Below are positions 57,820-64,000 of a stretch of 64,000 nt of DNA, piece after piece. The stretch's first letter is position 1. Every line of letters begins with the position of its first letter. Source of the stretch: Lasiodiplodia sp. COLG20 (taxonomy: Eukaryota; Ascomycota; Dothideomycetes; Botryosphaeriales; Botryosphaeriaceae); assembly GCA_009801085.1 (NCBI GenBank), contig VNWV01000024.1, positions 124,001 to 188,000 on the forward strand, given 5' to 3'. The notes beneath the pieces are model-generated. The model was given only the letters and a program-made list of their open reading frames with translations. It was not told the DNA's origin and made no database searches. A program made the position numbers and the translations under genes.

Positions 57820-59400
57820 ATGGCTAAAAGAAGGAGCCCTGCAGCGGATTCCCGCCCGGTCAAGAAGGCAAGAGCCACCGCTATCTTCAGAACATCTGAT
57901 AGCACCACTTACTGGCACACAAAGGGAAAGGCTAAGTCCAAGTCCAAGCCCACCTCTCCCAGCAGATCGAGCCGCCGCGACAGTGATGCTTCGTTGACTA
58001 CCCCGCCACGCAATGTCGCCACCCGCTCGATGACTTTGAGCAAGCGCACCAAGTTCCCGTTTCTCCAGCTACCTGCCGAATTGCGCAACCTGATCTACGA
58101 GCTCACCTTGGACTTCGAGGGTGTGGCAAGACTGCTTACAGACCACTACGAAGCTCACGTTAATGACGGCACCATCATCGAATGGCCTGACCGCGATGTT
58201 CACCCTTTGCTACTAGTGAACAAGCAGGTATCCCGGGAGTCAAAGTACATTCTTCACCGGAAGACGCTTCGGCTACCGCATTCGACTACGCCCAACAGCC
58301 TGATCACGGATGTCGCCTCTGTGAAGCTGCTGGAGAACCTGCGCAAGGTCGACATTACGCGCGACGACAGCTTCGGCGAGATGCATACGTGGTGTGACTT
58401 TCTGGAGTTCTTCAGGCTGATCAGATCCGCTGTCAACGTGTGGACCAAGTCGCACAAGCTGCAAGAGCTCACCATCGTAATGAAGGGCAGGCAGGTCATG
58501 ACACATCTGGCCACATGTCCAACCCAAGGCCACTGCTACTTTCTGGAAGAAATCAAGAAAATGATGACCAGCCTTGAAGAGCTCCGTGGTATCAAGAACG
58601 TTACTTTCGGTGGTTTCCTGGAGGAATGGGCGGAGGGAGCCAAGAAGTGGATGCAGACACCGCCCGCTTATCTCCTCAAAAGCCTCACACCCGACCTGCG
58701 GAAGCGGATCTATAGCTACGTCATGGACCTCAACGATGCCAACGATGCCTTGGTAAAGGCGAGCGATACAGCTGTTGCATCGTGGAATCCACCAAAGACA
58801 ATGGACGCGATAGCCCCGTCGATGACCTCGCCAAACCTCCTTCGTGTGAACCAGGTAATCACGCATGAGATTCTGGAGTTCATGTACGAGAAGACCTTTA
58901 CTATCAGTGCTCCCCCGCCACATCATGTGCACACTTGCACGAGCGTGACGAAGTTCATTAGTCCCACCGTCCTCAAGAACATCCGCCACCTAGCGCTTGA
59001 TATCGATTCGCGGGGCTCCGCCTTCATTGCTGCCGACTGGCGTATTCTCATCAAGGAGCTTGCCGAGAAGCTGAAGGCTAGTGCGGACCGCAATCTTGTG
59101 ACGCTGCACATCAACATCAAGGACTCGGCATGGGTCAAGGAGCAGTTCAAGGCGGAGAAGAAGGCGTCATCTGGAAGGGTGTCCAAGGAGAAAGAGACTG
59201 ATTTCTATGGACTCAAAACACTGGGAAAGCTGACCACAAAGAGGCTGATGCACACTTGGTTGCTCAAGGTTTCGTTTGGAGAAGGCGTGAGCGATGAGGT
59301 GAAAAAGATGTTGACCGAGAAGTTGTGCGGGGGTAGGTCGAACAGGTACAACCGCGAGGGAGTCTCTTACGGACTGGATGGCCTGATCGCGGAGGATTGA
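57820..59400 (+). CDS. F-box-like / 2EXR-type protein with an internal duplication
   Basis: Intronless 526-aa ORF. Residues 1-75 are basic and disordered (KKARATAIFRT, KGKAKSKSKPTSPSRSSRR). At 78-100 lies KFPFLQLPAELRNLIYELTL, the LPxELRNxIY motif common in Pezizomycotina F-box-like/2EXR proteins, followed by LLLVNKQVSRESKYILHR. The same order recurs at 284-306 with LLKSLTPDLRKRIYSYVMDL, then LLRVNQVITHEILEFMYEKT. Each half continues into an LRR-like strand/helix part (LENLRKVDI; LKNIRHLALDI). Function unknown; by analogy it could be a substrate adaptor, but no Skp1-binding consensus is convincing. This family is large and lineage-variable in filamentous fungi. Confidence 0.75.
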   Translation: MAKRRSPAADSRPVKKARATAIFRTSDSTTYWHTKGKAKSKSKPTSPSRSSRRDSDASLTTPPRNVATRSMTLSKRTKFPFLQLPAELRNLIYELTLDFEGVARLLTDHYEAHVNDGTIIEWPDRDVHPLLLVNKQVSRESKYILHRKTLRLPHSTTPNSLITDVASVKLLENLRKVDITRDDSFGEMHTWCDFLEFFRLIRSAVNVWTKSHKLQELTIVMKGRQVMTHLATCPTQGHCYFLEEIKKMMTSLEELRGIKNVTFGGFLEEWAEGAKKWMQTPPAYLLKSLTPDLRKRIYSYVMDLNDANDALVKASDTAVASWNPPKTMDAIAPSMTSPNLLRVNQVITHEILEFMYEKTFTISAPPPHHVHTCTSVTKFISPTVLKNIRHLALDIDSRGSAFIAADWRILIKELAEKLKASADRNLVTLHINIKDSAWVKEQFKAEKKASSGRVSKEKETDFYGLKTLGKLTTKRLMHTWLLKVSFGEGVSDEVKKMLTEKLCGGRSNRYNREGVSYGLDGLIAED

Positions 59401-60491
59401 GACCCGGTTCAGCATGGCGGCTCGCGAGCCCATCGAAATTTCCTCTTCTGGACAGCATTCCTTCCAATTACGACCTTCGTCTTTCTTTCCCTTGTCATCA
59501 ACACAAATTTCTTATATCGGACATCGGCGTGGCTTATGGAATGGACGGCGGGACAATGCCTGACGGCTCGGCAAACGAATCACGGCTCCACCCGTTTCCT
59601 TGGGCTGGCTCGGCGGCTAGCGACGGGGAAGCGACGGATGTGGAAACTTTATGAGCGGGCGGCTGGGAATTATCATGCCGGTAGCATACCAAGGCTATCC
59701 TGGCGTATCATTGGCGGGGAAAGGAAGGTGTTACAAGGGTATCTGGGTTAATGATTGGACGGGGTTTCCTGGCTGTCATTTCCTCTTTGCTTTTTCTCCT
59801 TTTCAGGGCTGCCTTTTCTTTTCTTTTTCTCCTTTACGACAGTAATCTCAACAGGGTTTCTTTGAGTCCGCGGAATTCGGAATTAGTGCACGGTACATCG
59901 GAAGGATGTTGTCTCAGTTCACTTTCTCTCTGGTCTTGCCTCTGTTGCTTTCGTCTGTTGTTTGCAATGTGAGACGTGTGGCGCGTGACGGGGGGCCGGG
60001 AGATGCTTCCCAATCGCCACGAGTCTCCGTTTTCCCCATGCCGCTCGCAGCCCTCGCCGTTTCTAGATGCACTTATTTCCGATTGTAGCGAGATTGGTTG
60101 ACCGTCGGTCGAATGCATGGATCGGATAGTCTTTAGCCGCGCGCCGTGCAACAAGAACATGGGAGTTTTGTTCCCGATTTTCCTACTTCTTCCAACCGAT
60201 CATATCTTTGGCGTTCGTGTTGACCTTCCTTGTCTTCCTTTTGTCGTATTTTCTCGGGTACACGAGTGGGAATTGAGCTTTATGTTTGACGAGGACATGT
60301 TCATGCGTGTATAATTACGGGCTTGGAGCACGTTGTCACGGTTGAAATGAAGGGAACACGAGAGTTAGAATGCAGGTGGAAGAGAGGTAGAGAATACGTG
60401 AAGCAGCGAAGGGGGGTTCTTTTCTTAATGTCAACACACTTCTTCTCGTCTCTCGCTTGGTCCCCATCTCTGTCTTGTCATGGGTAAAATT
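59401..60491. other. Spacer 3' of the F-box-like gene
   Basis: T-rich 3' flank; no gene supported. Confidence 0.5.
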
Positions 60492-60606
60492 CCATACACA
60501 CGCCCGAACGATAGCTTCAGCTATCCACATATGTTTTTCTTCTTCTGAGGCTGGGGCATAGTTACCTTTGAGGCCTTACTGTTCTCCACACTGGCCATCG
60601 GCTGCG
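60492..60606 (+). mobile_element. MITE-like element, copy D1 (right half)
   Basis: Carries the core CGATAGCTTCAGCTATCCAC at 60509, then GGCATAGTTACC (60555) and a right TIR CTGGCCATCGGCTGCG (60591) matching copy A (CTAGCCATCGGCTGCG). The left half is missing or too diverged. It sits immediately beside copy D2. Confidence 0.5.
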
Positions 60607-60631
60607 GCTCCGATGCCCCTCTGTGTAGGGG

Positions 60632-60859
60632 GGTATCGTAGCCGAAGGCTAGCGTGAATTTGTTTTCCGCCCATGTCGTGGGCAGTCAGCTATCATCCGG
60701 ATATAAATGGAGCCTTCACAATTGTGCATTCACATCCAGACGATAGCTTCAACGGCCCACATACGTTGTTTTCCATCTCTAAAAAAAATCAGCTGAGGCA
60801 TAGTTACCCTATATTCTGGTGTCCTGTTATTCATCGCGCTAGTCTTCGGCTGCAATACC
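60632..60859 (+). mobile_element. MITE-like element, copy D2 (nearly complete)
   Basis: 228 bp. The 23-bp TIRs at 60632-60654 and 60837-60859 differ at three positions (left arm begins GGTATCGTAGCCGAAGGCT). Internal arms around AGCTATCATCCGGAT (60689) and ATCCAGACGATAGCT (60734) form the same nested inverted repeat as in copy A, and total length is similar (235 bp there). GGCATAGTTACC is shared with copy D1. No clear target-site duplication. Confidence 0.65.
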
Positions 60860-60991
60860 ACACTCTATGCCACTGGTGGCTAGAGTAATAAGGTTTAATG
60901 GCTTTCTGCTGTGCTATGGGACCCTCAATAGCGCGCTTGAGACACGCATGCTGTGCAACCCAAAGCCTCTCTGGTTTAAAGGAGCCTTGAA

Positions 60992-60994
<3 letters not shown>

Positions 60995-61040
<46 letters not shown>
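60995..61040 (+). repeat. Poly(A) tract of 46 bp
   Basis: An uninterrupted run of 46 A follows GAATGT and precedes CAGCACTCGC. It lies 136 bp after MITE copy D2, in the convergent spacer. Length may be uncertain in the assembly. No retroelement coding sequence is attached. Confidence 0.9.
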
Positions 61041-61041
<1 letters not shown>

Positions 61042-61275
61042 AGCACTCGCATGAAAGCACTAATGAAGCCATCGCAATGCAAAGATGATAGTGGGTGTGG
61101 CTTTGGCGCATAAACGCGCAGTACACGGATTTTCCAATTTTGTATCTTTACGTCTTTCGAAGCTGAACTTGCGCTCGAGCTCTCTCCCCCCATCCCCTGA
61201 GATTGACGAGTTGTGCCCAGTGATCTTTCCAGATCTCTGGCAGCAGGCGTCTCCTCCAGTGCGCGGTGCACACTT
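61041..61275. other. Short 3' spacer
   Basis: 3' flank of the minus-strand gene; nothing supportable seen. Confidence 0.5.
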
Positions 61276-62590
61276 TCAAATATTGAAGAAGTCGTCGTCG
61301 AACGTTGTATCACCACCGCCAGTGCTACCACCCGCGCCACCCATGTCGAAATCAGTGTAGTTGAATAGGTCATCGAACGTGGAGTCACCCTGGCCGAACA
61401 TATCGTTGAGATCCTGACTGTCCTGCTGCTGCTGGTTCTGCTGGGCCTCGTCTTGCTTCTTCTGCTCCTCTTCCTCCTTCTTTTTCTTTTCCTCTTCTTC
61501 CTTCTTCTTCTTTTCTTCTTCTTCCCGCTTCTTCTTCTGCTCCTCCTCGGCAGCCTTGTTCTTCTGGGCAGTGTTGTCAAGCGCGCTGAAATCGATCTCA
61601 AGTGCGGCGTCCTTGTTCGTGCTGGATCCGCCAGGGCCATCATTGGAGTCGCTGTTCGCATAGCTCTCGAGACCGGGAAGGAGTGCAAAGTCAAACTCAT
61701 CATTACCGTCGCCGCCCATGGCAGTGTCACCTCCGTTGTTCTCGTTGTCGTTGCTGGCTGCGAAATCCTCAAACATGCTGTCGAAGTCGGCATTGTTGTT
61801 GACGCCCGCAGTGGTAGGGGTGCGGCCGAACAGGTCGTCCGTAGTAGCAGTTGCAGGCGCAGGCTGCGTTGAGTCGCCAGTCGATGCTTGGGTCTGGATG
61901 GCCGGCGGCCGGGGTGGAAGATGCGTGTGCGCGGCGACGGAGGGCGCTTCTGCCGTGGACTTCAAGCTGCTGGACGCGGCTGCCGGTGCGTCTGTCATGT
62001 CGACATCCTTCTGCTGCTTCTCTTGCTTGGCGGGCGCGGCCGGAGGGGGTGCAGCAGCCTTCTTCTCGGCGGCAATCTTCTGTGCGGCTTCGAGGGCGCG
62101 CTCCTGCTCTGCCTTCTCGCGCTTCTCGCGCTCTTCACGCTTCACGGCGAGGTCTCGGCGCAGGACAGCCTTCGCGCGGAACTACGGGGACAACGTTATT
62201 GAAGATCAGGCCATCCATAAGGTGTGGCAGCTCACAAGCTCATGCTCAATTTCGTCAAGGCATTGGTGAAAGCGCTCGTAGCTCGCCGAGATAGAGATGT
62301 TGTTGTGCCTAGGTCCGTTGAGGCCTTGGGTCGACGGGAAGGTGAGCTTCGGGCGCTGGGGGTTTTTCATGCTATGGCCTATTTCGAGCAGCTAGGCGCG
62401 TTCAGCAGTCGCCCGACCAGGGCCAATTAGCTTGCGCATCACTCACCGCGCCATTGAGCATGGCCTGCATCGACTCGAGCAGTGCGCCTGCATTGTGGGG
62501 GTGTCGCACTGGCTTGTCGTCAGGCTTCTGCGTCGTCGTCGGGGCGGCCGGCTGGGCGGGCTTGGGGTCGGGCGGAGCGGCGGTCGCCAT
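61276..62590 (-). CDS. Unknown nuclear-type protein with acidic-aromatic tail (possible Mediator Med2-like)
   Basis: Exons 62590-62447, 62355-62236 and 62181-61276 (introns 91 and 54 nt) join in phase to 389 aa. The N-terminal 90 residues look folded and helical: HNAGALLESMQAMLNGARPK, LTFPSTQGLNGPRHNNISIS, ASYERFHQCLDEIEHELFRA and KAVLRRDLAVKREE. Then come a charged helix, Ala/Pro-rich disorder, repeated acidic-aromatic motifs (TTDDLFGRTP, FDSMFEDFAA, TFDDLFNYTDFDM) and a long Glu/Lys coil (EEEEKKKKEEEEKKKKEEEE). The protein ends in DTTFDDDFFNI. This layout, a short helical head with an acidic low-complexity tail, recalls Mediator tail subunit Med2 of fungi, but I am not certain. The acidic-aromatic motifs resemble activation domains. 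Confidence 0.75.
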
Positions 62591-63654
62591 GGTGAGTGTG
62601 GAGTGCTGGAGCTCGCGGGTCGCGGGTCGCGGATTGTGGGCTGGGAATGCGCTGGGCGTCGTGTGGGTGGCAGCGGGCGTGACAGGGTAGGCTGCTGGGG
62701 GCGGCCTGGCGGGCGCGCGGGGCCGTGGTGAGTGAAGGCGGTGGCAGGCGGCACTGACGGGAGAGCGACGGCTCGCTCGCCGGGTCGGAGCGAAGCAGCA
62801 CGGGCTTGTCGCAGGCGAGCGGCTAGGGCAGCAGGGCGGCACGGCAAAGCAGGGTCAGCGGTGCTTTGGCGGGCGCGGGCTTGCTCGAAACAGCGCAGCC
62901 CTCAGGCATGCGGCTCACAGGCGCACGTGGAGGCCCTAGACTAGGCAGTGCCCTGCTCGACGACCGAAGGTGTCGACTCCACCGGCGATCCCGCAGGCCG
63001 CGCGCCGTTGGACAGGCGGCTTGAATCAGGCGCTATTCTTAAGTTAGCGCGCGAGCGGGCCGGTGGAATTTTGAGCCCTAGGCTGGGTAGCGCGCCTTCC
63101 CTCGCGGCGGCAGCGGGAGAAGCCCAAGGTCGAAGTTCTTACACCTCGCATCACTCACCCCACAGCTCGACTGCGCGCCGACAGCTCTGCACGTCGCTTG
63201 CTTGCCCAAGCGCCCCCCCTCGTCTCTTTTCCTTCTCCCCTCCATCCTCCTCTCCCTCACCCTCCCGCCCCCGCGTTCCTTGTGTCTGCCCAACGCGAAG
63301 CCGCCGTCTTTCCCTGCACGGCCTCGACGCCTCCCGTCGCCGTCCCAGCGAGTCGGTTTCCGTACCTGTACCCGCACACAACCTCGCTCGCCTCGCCCAC
63401 GCACGCCCTCGCTCGCTGCGAGCGCTCCCCATCTCTGCATCGCCTGCCATCTGCATTCGCTCGACGGCATCAGTCTTTGACCCGCGTCCACGGCACCGCC
63501 AGCCTGTAGCTCTCCGTCGTCCGCTCCGCCCAACAGCAGCTCCGTCGCGTGTCAGTCAGTACCACCAACCCCCACGCGCCAAAACAGCTCCCCCATCGCG
63601 CCCGAAGCTCGCTTGCTCATCCACTGCACCAGACTGCCATCTCGCATCTCCGCA
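62591..63654. other. Divergent spacer before the RNA-binding protein gene
   Basis: GC-rich on the left, C/T-rich from 63,200 on, consistent with a long pyrimidine-rich leader of the plus-strand gene. Open frames on both strands have no features. Confidence 0.5.
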
Positions 63655-64000
63655 ATGTCTGACACCGCTGCGTCTGGCGCCTCGCTCCCCCCGCCTCCGG
63701 CCTCCGCTGGCGCGCCGGGCTACGACAATGGCGCCCAGGGCAACCCCCAGGCCACGCAGGGCCACATGCCGCCGCCGCCGCTTGCTCCCGTCATAATCCC
63801 TCAGAACACGAACCCCATCCCCACGGCCATCAGCTCGCCAATGTCCGGCAGCGTCATGTCGCCCACGTCCGCTGGCGGCTACGTTCGTCGCGCTGCCCCG
63901 GAGCCGAACAAGCGTGCCCTGTATGTCGGTGGCCTGGACCCTCGCATCACTGAGGATGTCTTGCGCCAGATCTTTGAGACTGCTGGTCACGTCGTGAGCG
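63655..64000 (+). CDS. RNA-binding protein, PUB1/TIA-1-like (5' part only)
   Basis: The ATG at 63655 opens a frame of 113 codons to a GT-AG donor at 63994 (GTGAGC); the rest lies beyond the window. The N-terminus is Pro/Ala/Gly-rich (SLPPPPASAGAPGYDNGAQG). The first RRM begins at about residue 90: KRALYVGGLDPRITEDVLRQ, with RNP2 as ALYVGGL, then IFETAGHV. This match is typical of fungal Pub1/TIA-1 (three-RRM poly(U)-binding proteins of stress granules and mRNA stability) or the related Nam8/Csx1 group. Only one partial RRM is visible, so the subfamily is tentative. Confidence 0.75.
   Translation, partial: MSDTAASGASLPPPPASAGAPGYDNGAQGNPQATQGHMPPPPLAPVIIPQNTNPIPTAISSPMSGSVMSPTSAGGYVRRAAPEPNKRALYVGGLDPRITEDVLRQIFETAGHVVS

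Noticed and set aside
60831..61793. 320-codon minus-strand frame running through the poly(A) tract
   Set aside because: It is a shadow of the Glu/Lys-coil gene and contains a poly-Phe stretch from the A-run and the MITE sequence.
1..64000. CRISPR arrays, operons, secondary-metabolite or defence clusters
   Set aside because: None seen: this is eukaryotic DNA with monocistronic intron-containing genes, no regular spaced repeats, and no PKS, NRPS, terpene cyclase or NLR-type genes.

Overview
The window is nuclear DNA of a filamentous ascomycete (Pezizomycotina). Evidence: genes are split by short GT-AG introns (mostly 49-80 nt) with CTNAC-like branch sites just before the acceptor, the protein set is a fungal housekeeping set, genes lie on both strands with 0.3-2.5 kb spacers, and one tRNA gene has an anticodon-loop intron. 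Class-level placement is not secure from this sequence alone. I rebuilt exon structures by hand; nearly all join in phase and give proteins of the length expected for their families.

Layout, left to right: a giant ubiquitin-specific protease (367-8399, +); an orphan basic/Arg-Glu-rich protein behind a cluster of ATTGT repeats (9397-10296, +); squalene epoxidase ERG1 (10918-12546, -); a metal-dependent amidohydrolase (13885-15638, -); a repeat-rich spacer with a MITE-like element, a tRNA-Leu(AAG) gene and a second truncated MITE copy; TAF14 (18646-20104, -); RanBP1/YRB1 (21286-22209, -); an unknown single-span membrane protein (22952-25261, -); a KRE2/KTR mannosyltransferase (26118-27876, -); a DUF4604 protein (28996-29671, +); mitofusin FZO1 (30409-33248, -) divergent from ESCRT-III VPS2 (33549-34445, +); a PTC1-like PP2C phosphatase (35732-37539, +); the AMPK gamma subunit SNF4 (38213-39637, +); an AAT-family amino acid permease (42122-43905, +); an orphan disordered protein with a likely 3' frameshift (45270-46121, -); a small basic-tailed protein (47206-47650, +); dihydroxyacetone kinase (48553-50918, +); SmD2 (51104-51647, -); a SPT21/AMS2-like GATA-finger protein (52145-56577, +); an internally duplicated F-box-like/2EXR-type protein (57820-59400, +); more MITE copies and a 46-bp poly(A) tract; a protein with an acidic-aromatic tail of possible Mediator type (61276-62590, -); and the first exon of a PUB1/TIA1-like RNA-binding protein running off the right edge (63655-64000, +).

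There is no operon or biosynthetic cluster: neighbours belong to unrelated core processes (ubiquitin, sterol, transcription, nuclear transport, glycosylation, mitochondrial fusion, ESCRT, signalling, splicing). I did not find a coherent undescribed multi-gene system. The points most worth a second look are the MITE family with nested inverted repeats, the ATTGT repeat cluster, the GATA-like finger with a very long loop, the duplicated F-box-like module, the broken 3' end at 45.28 kb, and the recurrent tiny first coding exons.
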